Shown in pieces: positions 46,240-58,180 of a stretch of 64,000 nt of DNA. The translations under genes and the position numbers were made by a program. This DNA comes from Miscanthus floridulus (taxonomy: Eukaryota > Streptophyta > Magnoliopsida > Poales > Poaceae), in the NCBI RefSeq assembly GCF_019320115.1, contig NC_089581.1, positions 69,708,448-69,772,447 on the forward strand. The letters are read 5' to 3'. The notes below the pieces were generated by a model that saw nothing but the letters and a program-made list of their open reading frames with translations, had not been told where the DNA came from and searched no databases. How positions within the stretch are numbered: the stretch's first letter is position 1; each line of letters starts with the position of its first letter.

Positions 46240-48169
46240 TGTCAGTGCAAAAACGTGTCGATGCGCCTGGCACACAGCAAGCGGGAAGGGTCTGCTTAGG
46301 ATGAGCCCGGAGATCCACTTGGCTTCAACGTAGGACCAACCGATCCTACTAATTCCTCCCAAGGCATGCTAGTTAATTTGACCTACAATTGACAAGGAGA
46401 GAAAGTTTATCAGTAATTTAAGTTGGAACATGCTGGTTTTTGCCCAAACAGTTCCAAGTGTGCTACTTCGGGAGTAGCCATATGAGAAAAATCGACTAAA
46501 CGGCCGATACGTGAAGAAATCGGCTGTTATGGACTATAAAGCCCGTGGGTTGTGATTGATTTTATGTTGATAGGTATGATGCACGTAGATTTAAGTAAAA
46601 TCATCAGCTAGGTGGGTATTACCGGTGTAAAGCATTGAGCCAATGAATCTAACGAGAAAGGATATAACATGTGAACAAATCGACTGTCTAGTACAAATGG
46701 ATCTATAAATGCTCTGAATCTAATCTGTTACCATCAACAGTGAGGTTCGACTGGATTGATGGCAGCTATGATGATAATAACAAACTAAAACCAAAGAATC
46801 CGTAAAACCATCCATACATTAATAGGCTTTCCGAAAGACATGCTATATGTATGAAAGTTCAAGTGAATCGACTGAAATAGCTGATTCAGGTGGGAAGGAG
46901 ACTACAGCACGTGAACAATCGACTATTTAACATGGACAAATCTATGAACTCATCAGATTTAACATGTTATCTCTAATAGTGGGGTTCAACCGGATCAATG
47001 GCAGCCGTGATAAAGACAACAAATCAAACATTTAAAGTAAATAGATCTATTCACATTTAATAGAATCATAGAGATGCATTATAAGCGTTGAAGTGTGGGC
47101 GATCGGCTATTTAGCTGATGTAGGCATAGCAAACAGTCGAGGTCATGCCTGATCAAAAACAAATCTACCAACTAGTATCCTCTGATCTAAAGTGCCATCA
47201 GTGGGGATCGACCAGAGCATTACAGCCACAATAACAAACTATAGACTAGATTTAACTAGCTAGCAAACCTCCTCAAGATCAAACATGCATTAACCGCGTA
47301 CTATGCACGATCAAGATTGATATAGAATAGCCAATGAAACATAACCCATCGTTTGGAGTGAGAAACATCATATTGTAACAAAATAAACGATGGACTAAAA
47401 GGATATGAGGTCGATCTTGATCGATCTCGACCAGGCAGATTGATGTTGCTGAAAAACTATTGACAATAAAATCATCAGCAAGATCGGTAACTTAATGAAT
47501 CTACCCGAAGGACGCCACCCTTAGGTAGAGCCGATAACTTGACCTTAATCTAGTTCGAGCAGTGGAGGTCAAACTTAACCGATGCAGCCAGACTTGAACT
47601 AGATAAGAGTCAATAACTAGCTTATACTAGAGTTCGCAGTGGAGGTCGAACTTAACCGATATAGCCATACAAACAAAAGTATAAGCCATGACGGTACTTA
47701 CAGACAAGCCGGAGGTCGGCCGGACCGATGCAGCCCTGCTTGTTGAAGAACTCGCCGAGATCTACACTACTCCTACTCCTAAGGGTTGGCATAAAGCCAA
47801 AAAAAGTAATTTGTATTGATGGATTGGAGGTCCTTTTTACAATAGCCGGGGTCCAATATTTATACCCGGAGACTAAACATGAATACTACTCAAGTATGAC
47901 TCATTACAATCTTTGGTATAAAAGAAAACATTCCTAACTTAAGATAACTTAGACCCTAATCTTTCCCTTTTTGTAGAGTCCGACATATTTTTCTCGACGC
48001 CAACCGTAGCTCATTGTTGTTATTTGCTTACGTCATTCGAAGAGAGCCAATTCTAGTGCTGCATCTGAATCAGCTTATATCGATCCTTATGCAATCAATT
48101 CCTTGATTGACACAATCTTGAAAGCTTTGAGTTCCCGCGTTCTTCTTCCCAAATTTTGGTGTAAACACA
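46240..48169 (-). repeat. 3' LTR of the PMD-carrying element (1930 bp)
   Basis: Begins TGTCAGTGCAAAAACG and ends TTTGGTGTAAACACA on the plus strand, so the sense start is TGTGTTTACACC. The neighbouring AATTGGCGGTA on the minus strand could be a degenerate purine tract. A recurrent block on the theme CAGTGGGGTTCAACCGGAT with GGCAGCC occurs at about 46738, 46978, 47199, 47560, 47637 and 47706. Confidence 0.7.
47855..47864 (-). promoter_or_regulatory. TATA box of the PMD-element LTR
   Basis: Minus strand GGGTATAAATATTGG, followed by an AT-rich leader with CCATCAATACAAA. It fixes the LTR sense as minus. Confidence 0.6.
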
Positions 48170-48271
48170 TACCGCCAATTTTGGGATAAAAATGATTTTA
48201 TTCCAAAATTCACGTCGCAAGCGTTTTATTCTGAGATATACGCGTGACTCCTGATTTCTCGGTCCGAGTCT

Positions 48272-48278
48272 TATATAA
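48272..48278 (+). promoter_or_regulatory. Candidate TATA box of the antisense PMD gene
   Basis: TATATAA in GTCTTATATAATATCCC, about 180 bp before the ATG at 48453, with a CT-rich leader between. It lies outside the LTR and faces the PMD gene. Confidence 0.5.
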
Positions 48279-48452
48279 TATCCCAACAGTATCTTTTCCA
48301 ACTCACTCGGCCCATTTGCTTTCCCCTTCTTTCTCGAGCAAATCTTAACAACCAAAGCCGCCATCGCCAAGGCCTCAACCCTAGCAAATCCTCTGCTCTA
48401 TCAAGCTATTCTTCAAGTAACCCTTTTTAGATTCAGATCTATTTTGGCTCCA

Positions 48453-51402
48453 ATGGTGACCAGCGACCACGTCCTTGAGGTATGCTTCCAAGTTCCCGTT
48501 TTCCAAGTACCAGCCGCTACCCTGCATTTCCTTTCTTCTCAAATTTATTTTATCTAGTTTCTAGGGAATGAGGAACAAAATCTTAATTCCATCAGTTGTT
48601 GCTCCCAATGTCTATTTTCTTGGGCCTATGGGTGATCCTGATCGATCTGACTTTATCCATCAAGAAACCAATGAAATCCCCTTCAAACAGTCTGTAGTAG
48701 ATTTGTCCTCCTAGAACACCAAAACTTTCTTCAGAAACTGGATCAAAATGCCTAGGGGATGGAGAGATTGGTTCCGTAGGGTATCAGAGAAAAAGGCTAG
48801 AGATTGGAAGGTTTATGACTTGAATCAATCATTGATACTCTCATTGTCTGAGATGGAGTGGAATGATTCACTCCTAATTTATGCATCTTACTTCTGGTCA
48901 AACACCCTAAATGCTTTTGTTTTTTGTCATGACCCAATGACCATCACTTTGGCTGATGTTTATATGTAGACCGGCCTTAGAATAACAGGATTAGTGCAAC
49001 CTTATGACTTTTTAAGGGTCAGATCCAAAAAATTAACCAAAATATCAGACTGCACAGGATGGGCAAGCTACATTCTGAACCATATTGGAGATGGGTCAAC
49101 TGTTAGCGAAAGAGAATATGGGCCCTTCCTGAACATGTGGTTAGAAAGATTCATCTTCTGTGGGTCATCTTGTGGTCCGACTTACAATCATAAACTCATG
49201 GCAGAGCATCTGGCAGTAGGTGCTAAAATTCCTCTTGACAAATATCTATTAGGACCAGCTTACCATTTGATGCATCAGGTGGCCGCTCAGCTGCTGAAGA
49301 ATGAAGTAGTGCATACCATCAGCGGCCCTTGGTGGATAATACAAATGTGGTTAAACTTGTATATGCATAAGATTGTAAGGCCAAATCTCTAGAATTTGAG
49401 CTTTCCCTCCTTCAACTTTGATGAAGAATACAGAGGCAAAGAAGGAAGAACCCGTTGGTGCATGAACTATGGTGAAGCTGCATCAGCCATAATAATTGCT
49501 ATCAATGTTGGCCATCTCTTCAAGAAATTTTATAGAGGGTTTGATGTAGATATCCTGACTTGGCTACCCTATGATGAGGATGAGAACAATGTGTTGGTCT
49601 TTCCATTCAAATTTCAATTTGAATCAGGCTGCTCAGACGAAACGATGGCTGCAATCTTCAATTCCTTAATCAAACCTTGTATTCTTCTAGCCGAATTTCA
49701 TCATGGACGTGGCAAAATGTCTATAGGTTCCTTCCTTCTAGGCAACCTTCTAACCTATGAGTTTTACAACCCTTCTTTTGTATCTTGTCAGTTTGGTCTT
49801 GGTTGGTTGCCTCCTCAAATGTTCTTCAAGAATATACTGAAGCCAAGAGAGGGCAATAGTGAAGTGTTGGAAGCCTCCAGAGTCTTTCAACTAGGATTAG
49901 ATCTTCCTTCTTTTTGCTTGCATGATTGGACGAGAGTCAACTTCACTTCCATCCTTTTTGACTCTTGATGGCAAGAATGGCATTCCCATCTCTTTTGTGG
50001 GTCGGCCCATCCTAGATGCATAGCTCTGGATGGAGAGTTTGTTTCCAACAGTGAGGTAACTTACCATTCCTTTTTAGAAAAATTATTCGATGAACCCCCC
50101 TACCAACTGTTCTAACAGACCTTTTTAGGACACCGAATTCGATCCCCCAAGCTTGGATAGGAAGGGACATCCTATAGATTATCAGCCACCATGCCCAGCC
50201 TCAAGAATAGGATCAATTGCACCTCCACTGGCTGATGAAAACTCATGCTGCCTCTACAATTGTAACATATCAATCTTGAAAGCACAAGGCGGACCAAGGG
50301 ACAACCTAGAAAACCATTACATGGAAAAGACTTCGTAGAACGAGACCATTGACTGCTTAGGTAAAACAATTCATCATCTTCCCAAAATGATATTCAATCT
50401 CTAATTTTGATTCTTTCCTTGCAGTTATTGACCATTACATCTCAACCTGCTCTGGGTGCGGAACTATTGTCCCAGGCGTTCAAGTCAACATCAACTAAAC
50501 CTTCATCGGTTGATCTTCAAAAGGAGCCAATTTTGGTTGAAACAGCAGAAGATGTTTCTAAGACTATAGAAGATGAGAACCCTTCCACTTCAATCCCTGA
50601 TGTTGTCAAGGTATTTCCTCAAAACTTCTTAATTCTTATTTAACTTCTACCTTCACCTGACTATTTACCATGCCAGACACTCTTGTAGAAACACCCACAC
50701 AAGAGCAGGAGTCTGATAGTCTCCCTATTAAAAATGATCCTGTTGGCATTGAAAATGATCCTGCAGTTATTGACACCCAGACTGTCAATTCCCCAGTTCA
50801 ACATACAACTGATGGTAAGAAAATCATATATCTATTTTATCCTTCTGCAACAATCATGAACTAAAAATCCTCTTTAATGTTTATAGATACCAATGTTGAG
50901 AGTTTAGAGCTGATTCAACCAGATACCATTGGTGCATCATCAGTCATTCCTTCTTCTTAGATAGAAGCTATCTCGGAGAAGGTACCGTATTTACTTCATC
51001 ATTTATCTTATCACCAATTGATTCAATCCTCCTAACAAGATTTCCTTATATATATAGGTACTTAATCTTCTAGCTCCGAGCTACTCTTTCAACCTTGAAG
51101 AGTATCTAGATGAAGACAAAATCTGCTCATCATCCACCTCTTCTAAAGAAGCTTTATCAGAAGAGATTAGAAATCAACTAAGGGATATATTGCCAATGCT
51201 TGAGAAGAATATAGCCGATTTGGTCCAAGATGCGGATTCAATGCAAAGAGTCTTCCTAGCCTTTAAGGATAATTCATCCCTAGTTCTTACCAAAGTTTTG
51301 TCACCTTTGTTCGTCATCAAAGTTCAAGCCCCAAAGGTGAAAAAGGCTCAGAGGAACCTGTCTAACCGTGAAGCTTTATTGGCTAAGAAGAACTCCAATA
51401 GG
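48453..51402 (+). pseudogene. Plant Mobile Domain (PMD) gene, multi-exon, truncated by copia element C
   Basis: Exon 1 (48453-48479) encodes MVTSDHVLE and ends at GTATGC. Exon 2 (48565-50055, 497 codons, in phase) holds the PMD (aminotransferase-like plant mobile domain, PF10536), with GWRDWFRRVSEKKARDWKVY, ASYFWSNTLNAFVF, MTITLADVYM, LNMWLERFIFCGSSCGP, GPWWIIQMWLNLYMHKIVRP and LGWLPPQMFFKNI. Later exons lie at about 50129-50360, 50425-50610, 50676-50818, 50887-50980 and 51060-51402, separated by GT..AG introns, and encode an acidic Ser/Thr-rich tail. Exon 2 carries TAG stops after VDLSS, DVYM and RPNL and a TGA after ILFDS. PMD genes move with plant transposons; host MAIN/MAIL proteins share the fold. 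Element C removes the 3' end. Confidence 0.8.
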
Positions 51403-53284
51403 TGAAAGCTCTAGTTTGGTTTTGGTGAATTGATGAAACCCTAAGTGCTAACCTAATTTATCAAGTGATCATGAGATAGGTAGCACACTCCAAGTGATGG
51501 AGCAAATGAAGATCATAGCATGATGATGATGATACCATGATGGTGATCAAGTGCTTGGACTTGGAAAGAAGAAAGAGAAAAACAAAAAGCTCAAGGCAAA
51601 GGTATAAACCATAGGAGCTATTTTGTTTTAGTGATCAAGACACTTAGAGAGTGTGATCACATTTAGGTTTGATAGCCATACTATTAAGAGGGGTGAAACT
51701 CATATCAGAATGCGGTTATCAAAGTGCCACTAGATGCTCTAACTCATTGCATATGCATTTAGGATCTAGTGGAATGCTAACACCCTTGAAAATGTTTGTG
51801 AAAATATGCTAACACATGTGCACAAGGTGATACACTTGGTGGTTGGCACATTTGAGCAAGGGTGAAGTAGATAGAGTTGAAAAGGAGTTAGTCATGCTGG
51901 TTACAGAGTGACTAGACGCATCCGGTATGGGGACCGGACATGTTCGGTATTTGGCAATGAACTCCGCGACCGGACACGTCCGGTCGCCACACCGGACGCA
52001 TCCGGTGTGAATCAGAAAATGCCGTGTTTGGCAGAGCAATCGATCGGACGCTGGCAGTGTCTAGTCCGGTATCACCGGACGCGTCCGGTCGAGCGTGGAT
52101 GCTTACTGTACTCCACTGGACGCTACGGCTCAGCGTCCGGTTTGAGCATCCGGTCGTCGGCAGATTAGGTAGCAACGGCTATGATGGTTTGAACTAGACA
52201 CGTGGCAGTCTGGGGGCTACTAGACACATCCGGTATTCCGATCGAATGCGTCTGGTATTCACGACCGATGCGTTCGGTGCTGCGTCCGGTCAGTTAGACC
52301 GGAGCGTCTAGTCACCCCGCGTTATGCCTAGTGAAGGGGTATAACGGTTCTATTTCGTGGGGGCTTCTATTTAAGCCCCATAGCTAGCTCAAGCTCACAA
52401 ACTTTGGCCATTTACATTGACATAGCAACCTTGTGAGCTAGGCCAAAGCCCTCCCACTCATCTCCATCATTGATTCATCATCTTTGTGAGATTGGGAGTG
52501 AATCCAAGTGCATTGCTTGAGTGTTTGCATCTAGAGGCACTTGGTGTTCGTGTTTCGCTGCGGATTTTGCTTGTTACTCTTGGTGGTTGCCGCCACCTAG
52601 ATGGCTTGGAGCAACGAGGATCGTTGAGCGGAGGGTGGTGATTTTCTCCGGCTCCGATCATGGTGATTGTGAGGGGTTCTTGACCTTTCCCTAGCGGAGC
52701 GCCAAAAGGTACTCTAGTGGATTGCTCGTGGCTTGTGTGATCCTCATCTTGTGTTGGTTGTGCGGCACCCTATTGAGGGTTTGGCGTGTGATGCCAATTA
52801 GCGCGTGAACCTCCAAGTGAGTGAATCGCCACAACGAGGAGTAGCTTGCCGGCAAGCAAGTGAACCTCGGTAAAAAATCATTGTGTTCATCATTGATTCC
52901 GAGGTGATTGGTCTTCATTGTTATTCATCCTTATGATTGATTGGTTCCTTCATCTACATGGCGGTATAACCTTCTTGATCACTCTCTTTACATTACCGCA
53001 AACTAGTTGTCAACCTCTTTAGTGTAACTAGTTGTGAGAGCTTGCTTGCTTGGTTAGTGTGGCTCTTTAGTTAGCCTTTGAGAGCACACTAACATAGGGT
53101 AGTGTCATAGCTATTGTGTGAATAGATACTATCTAAACTAGAATTGTGGTAGGTGGCTTGCATTTTGAGTAGGCTAGCACAACCCTTGCTTCACCTCATA
53201 ATTGTCTAACCATTTCGTTAAGTGTTGTTGTAGAAATTTTTATTAGGCTATTCACCCCCCCCCTCTAGCCATTAGGACCTTTCA
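51403..53284 (+). repeat. 5' LTR of SIRE element C (1882 bp)
   Basis: Begins TGAAAGCTCTAG and ends TAGGACCTTTCA, directly followed by the PBS. At 51905-52310 it carries many ACCGGACGC / GTCCGGT motifs, including a perfect 16-bp palindrome ACCGGACGCGTCCGGT at 52074-52089. A TATA-like TATTTAAG lies at 52378-52385 in GCTTCTATTTAAGCCCC, then the leader. Confidence 0.9.
52378..52385 (+). promoter_or_regulatory. TATA-like box of the element C LTR
   Basis: TATTTAAG in the same position relative to the CCGGAC cluster as TATAAATA in the LTR of element A. Confidence 0.5.
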
Positions 53285-53286
53285 AG

Positions 53287-53299
53287 TGGTATTAGAGCC
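53287..53299 (+). promoter_or_regulatory. Primer binding site (initiator tRNA-Met) of element C
   Basis: TGGTATTAGAGCC two bases after the LTR end, one C-to-T change from TGGTATCAGAGCC. Confidence 0.85.
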
Positions 53300-53341
53300 G
53301 AGGTCACCGTTATTTGAGGCTTAACAACCTTTGGTGTTAAA

Positions 53342-53799
53342 ATGGCTCAAATCAACTACACCAAGAAGCCACACCAATTTGATGGCTCAAATTATTCTTA
53401 TTGGAAGTCAAAGATGACCACACATATCAAGTCAATCAATAGAAAGGTGTGGAAGGTGGTAGAAACCAAAATTGAGATTGAGGATCTAGAAAATCCCACC
53501 GCGGCCGAAGAAGTGCTTCTCCAAGATAATGACATTGCTCTAAGTGCCATTCATGATGCAATTGATGTGAGAACATTTGAGCAAATAAAGAATATTGAGA
53601 TGGCTCATGAAGCTTGGAAGAAATTGGAAGAATCATTTGAGGGCACTCAAGCTGTGAAGGGTGCAAAGGCATATATTCTCAAAGAGAAATTTGCAAGCTT
53701 CAAGATGAAGGAAGATGAGAGTGTGCCAGACATGTTCCATCGGATGGAAGTGATTGTCAATGATCTCAAAGCACTTGGTGAGAAGATAGAGGACAAGGA
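53342..53799 (+). CDS. gag: Gag of copia element C, N-terminal part (interrupted)
   Basis: ATG at 53342 opens MAQINYTKKPHQFDGSNYSY, followed by WKSKM, the conserved N-terminus of copia gag (UBN2 / gag-polypeptide family). It continues through EAWKKLEESFEGT, KAYILKEKFASFKMKEDESV and FHRMEVIVNDLKALGE. Coding runs in one frame to codon 152 and meets the solo LTR at 53800. The target duplication AAGGA (53795-53799) is repeated at 58181, where the same frame resumes. Gag would form the virus-like particle core. Apart from the insertion I see no stop or shift in this part. Confidence 0.9.
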
Positions 53800-56700
53800 T
53801 GTAACACCTCGGGTGTTAGCCTTGCATAACTTGACTTGCATAACATGAGCATGAGCATCAAGCATTCATAAATCATCATTTACAATTGAAACATCTGATC
53901 GAAACATATGAAACATTGCTTGTTATTTCGTGTTTCTTGTAACATATGCATATGATCATATGCAAATAAAGGCTAGTGTGTAATGTTGGTCACTATAACA
54001 CCTTAGCTACACTTAGGTTAACAAAAGGAACCTTGTTCATGAAGGCCACATTTCTTGATCTAGCACTTAAGTGATATTTCATGTGTTGACCTGGATAGCT
54101 ATATGAGTGACTACTACATGAAAAGCTTAAATAACCTTGCAAATTACTCAAACATGCTTAGGATATCATCATGAACAACTTTGGTATTTAGTGCTAGGGC
54201 TAGTTTGGTCATCTGGTAATGGTTTGAATATGTATCATGATTTCAAAGTGACATGTTTGACTAAAGTTGAACTAGGTGTTAGAGGCCTTGCATGGAGGAG
54301 TTCACTAAAGCAATGTTGTAGTGTTTGACATTAGGAACAACTTTTATTTTTGGGTCATCACATGATTCAGCTCCTAACATGTTTGAAATTGGATCACAAG
54401 AATCATCAAAATCCTGATTTCAACACTTAACGAAATTTGCTAAGTCGTGAAACCCTGACAGCCTGACAAGCTGACCTTCAGGGCATTATAACTTGAGTTC
54501 GGGTGAGAATTAGAATGCGATCCTTGAACAACATTTGAAGCTGGTACATGGGTCTACAAATTCTATTCAGTAAGTTTGCACGAAGGAGCCACCGATTAGC
54601 CGGTAAATCAAGTTGAAAATGCGCTGTCAGGCTCGGCCATCGCGTTTCTGACGGAACTGAATGATGCGTTCAGTGGCCGACCGACGGCAGAGTTCGCGCG
54701 CCGCGTGTCCCCGGCGACGGCCGCGCGTCGCCGTTGCCCTGACCGTGCAGGCCACGCCGCGCCCGAGCGTGCCTTAACGTCGCCAGCGCCCGCCCGAGCC
54801 ATCCCGCGCTCCCATTTCGCTCCCGGCGCCTTCTCTTCCTCACAGCAGCAGCCGCCGAGCGCCCACCGCTCCGCCGTCGCCATAGCAGCGCGCAGCTCAT
54901 GCCTGGCCACTCCCACACCACCGTGATAGCTCCACCGTCTCCCCAGCACCCCATTGTTTCTCCCCGTGCCCGCTGACAAAGCCCGGTAAGCCACCGCAGC
55001 GCGTGTAGGCTCGCCGGAGTTCTGCCGTGAGCCCCGTCGTCGTGGCCACGCCGCCACAGTCCTCCTCCCGCTCCGTTAGCTAGCACGCTAGGTCCCCCAG
55101 CATTCATAGATGCTTGTCCATGCGTTGATTTGAACCACCGTAGCCCACACCGGCGTTTCACCGTCGACCCGCACCTCCACCCCGCCATGGCCGCCGCCGT
55201 AGCCGCTAGCTCCGATGAGAAAGCCACCCAAGTAGCTCAATCGATGCGCGAAGTCGAGTAGATCATCGTGTGATGATGTCACCGTCGGCGAGTTCGCCGT
55301 CGGCGAGCTCTGGCCGCGCCAGCACCGCGCAGCGCCGCTGCCCTGCTCCGTGTCACTAACGCGTGGGGTCCCCTGACCAGCGGGTCCCATCTGTCAGCGA
55401 CAGCAGTAGTGTAGGCTAACTCATTTTGAATCCAGTTTTTGATTTGTTTTGTTATTTTTGTATCTTTAGTTTGGTAGCTCCTAAAATGGTGAAATAAATA
55501 TGATTGTGTTGCTTAGGAAGTGTAGTATTTAGGAAAAATATGTTCTTGGTTTCAACAGTAGAAATTTCTGGAGATTTAAATAGGGATTTCAAATGTGCTT
55601 TTGAATGCATTCAAATTTGTTTATTTTATATCTAGAGTTCCTGTGCTCCAAAAATTATGAAATTTTTGTGGTAGGCTATTCTTGTTATACATGAGCTTGG
55701 ATAAAAATTTGAGGACCAGTGCATGTGTAGATCTATAGTTATAGATTTTTCTTTTATAAATAGTTAATCCTTGCATGAATTTTTATAAATTAATTATGAG
55801 TCCAAAATTCATGAAATTTGTTGGAGGTGATACTAGTACCATATGGATGTTAAGAAAAATAAGAAATCTGTTGCTTGACACTTTTCAATAGGATTTTCCA
55901 TTTATGATATTTCAAGCCTTGCTTCCTTATCATTTTTGTATAGGATGTTCTACTTAGCAAAATGACATGAAATTTTTATAGTAGTCCTTTGATAGCATTA
56001 TTAAGGCTCTGTAAATTTTTGAGAATTTATTCAGCACATCTGATATATATTTATTATTTAACCTAGATATCTAAATAAAATAATAAAGGCAATTTAATAA
56101 ATAGTTTGGGCTTTGCCATTATATTATCTTAACTATGTTTGGTATGCTTAAACTATTGGTAGGTTCTAGGTTGTCAATTTGTGGATGATTACATAAAGTA
56201 GAGGTGCTATTACTTTATATTGCATGTTAAATCATTTCCGGACTGATTCTAGAGTATGAGGAGTTACATGTTGAAACTGATGTAGACTGTAAAAATGGTT
56301 AATAACAAAGTTGTAGAAAATTTGATAAGCTTTCCAGAAAGTCCAGGATCACTAGATTTGGAATTGTAGAACTCCAGTTATGAGTGAAACAAGTAGATAC
56401 TATTTATGGCATAGTCGATGCTTTGTAGAAGTAGTTAAGTAGTAAGCAAGAAGAGATATGCACCTACTCAACAACGCGATGTACTTGTTAACATTATGCA
56501 TTCATAATACTCATACCATACTCATGCATCTAGGATCAGAGGAAGAGATCACGTTGCTGGAATTCAAAGAAGCAGAGGAAAGGAACCAGCAGGAGGATCC
56601 GCAAGCCGCAGCTCCCGAAGGCGTGGAGCAGAACCCTGAAGAGCTGCCGGAGTGCCCTGACCATCGCCCTACTTCCTTTCTGCGAGGCAAGCCCCGGAGC

Positions 56701-58180
56701 ATTATAAGTCTCCCAGTAATTTACAATTGTTTACTTATGTATTTATGATTGATGCATTAGGTTATAAGAGTTGAATGAAACCACTTGATGCATGTACATT
56801 CCTTGTCCAGAAATTACACCTTTCACCGGTATAGGTCCAGGATCGAATATATGCTTAGCCATGCTTAGACCGGTAGAAGTCGGGTGATTTCCTGTCACCT
56901 ACGAGATATAGGTGGATACCGGAGCACGTTTGGTTATAATGGTTATCGTGGAAAAGAACCATGGTTAATGTAAATGGAGACCGGGCGGGATGTCGATAGA
57001 AAAGCAACAAGGCATGGAGGTCTTGGGTGTGGATCTATCCCCGTCTGTGTCGATCAAGGACCATACCGTTGTTGGAACTTCTGACAAGATTGAACGCATG
57101 CCTCTCACTTAGCTGGCCGGATAATTCGTTCCGACCGCGAAGCCGAGTAATTCAACTCAGGCCGGGAATCGTTCTGTTGTGCGCTCCTTCCGGGGAACGA
57201 TCAGACTGAGCCCAAGGGCAGGCTTGGCCTGAGCATCCTGGCATCTGGTGTTCCAGATTGTGCGGCGCGGTACGGACCCGCGAAATGTGTACCTGAGTTG
57301 TACCAAAGGTGACCTAAGACTATCGTGGCTGGTAGATCTAGGTTTGTGTTAGGAATAAATTCCCAGCTGGTAGAAATCGATTCGAATCACCGTCTCTCCC
57401 GGATAGTGAGAAACTTGGCTAGCTCCAACATCGTAGTAACTATGTTATGAAACATGATGGTTCAGATGAATATGGAATTACAATACCTGCTATGGTTACT
57501 ATTGGATGCTTCTAAATGATATACCACATGTTTGGCACAGGATAGTTGCTAATCTAGCAATGGTTAGTTGTAATTAACTTGATAAAGGAATCGTAATTGT
57601 ACAATGGGTAATTGCCTTTTTCGCAAAATGTTGTCAAGTTACGTCCACTTCTACAGCCTTGCATGATCCTTGGAGTCATTTTATTTCTGGTTCATGACGG
57701 GTAAGTCTAGCTAAGTACCTTCTTGTACTCAGGGTTTATTTTCCCATTGTTGCAGATGGCACTGTGTATCATGGTTATTGCAAGAGTTGCTTCTATCCCG
57801 CTGTGGATGAGGAGTAAGCCTTGGGCAGGTTTCCTTAGTAATTCCTATCTTTGCTTTTGTGGATCGTGATCTGGTTTGGCATTGTATCAAACTATGTTGG
57901 AAACTTTATCTTTGAACTTATTTGCTTCCGCTTAATTTATCAAACTCGGTTTGTAATAACTTTTATTCGTACTCTGATGATGAAAAGTATCTGTGAACTT
58001 TATGTAATATGTGGCATGTATGTTGAATCCTATACGATCTTGGTTGTTGTAAATCGTTTATCGAGACCCGTCGTGGTACTCGACGGACTACCGGGTTTAT
58101 ATGGGTTCAAGTATGACAGTGCAACCGCTTGTGGATTGCCATTATACTTGTATTCTTATAAATTGGTCGGTTCTGCGACA
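53800..58180 (+). repeat. Solo LTR of the gypsy M family (4381 bp) with target duplication, inserted in gag of C
   Basis: Begins TGTAACACCTCGGG and ends CGGTTCTGCGACA, flanked by AAGGA at 53795-53799 and 58181-58185. It is the same family as 21324-26487 and 29074-33933 but in plus orientation; the CAGCTGGTAGAAATCGATTC and GACCGGTAGAAGTCGGGTG blocks are the complements of those in the other two. A GC-rich island lies at about 54600-55400. The last part (57851-58180) has an open frame that runs into gag of C. Confidence 0.9.
54600..55400. other. GC-rich island in the solo LTR within element C
   Basis: A GC-rich block of about 0.8 kb with minus-strand ORFs up to 185 codons (rich in Ala, Gly, Arg) and CCCCTGACCAGCGGGTCCC at its edge. 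I recognise no protein family. Position in the LTR corresponds to the GC-rich blocks of its two relatives, but the text differs. Confidence 0.45.

Larger units (their letters stand above)
46240..51402 (-). mobile_element. Ty3/gypsy element, probably Tat lineage, 3' end with antisense PMD gene
   Basis: An LTR at 46240-48169 whose sense strand is minus (TATA box at 47855-47864) is followed at higher coordinates by a gene on the opposite, plus strand. A host-like gene antisense to the element next to the 3' LTR is known from Tat-type plant gypsy elements. The element interrupts the LTR of G2 at 46239/46240 and is itself interrupted at 51402/51403 by copia element C. Its gag-pol and 5' LTR must lie right of the window. 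Confidence 0.6.

Noticed and set aside
54670..55227. 185-codon minus-strand ORF in the GC island of the solo LTR
   Set aside because: Composition-driven (Ala, Gly, Arg), overlapping ORFs in other frames, no recognisable domain.
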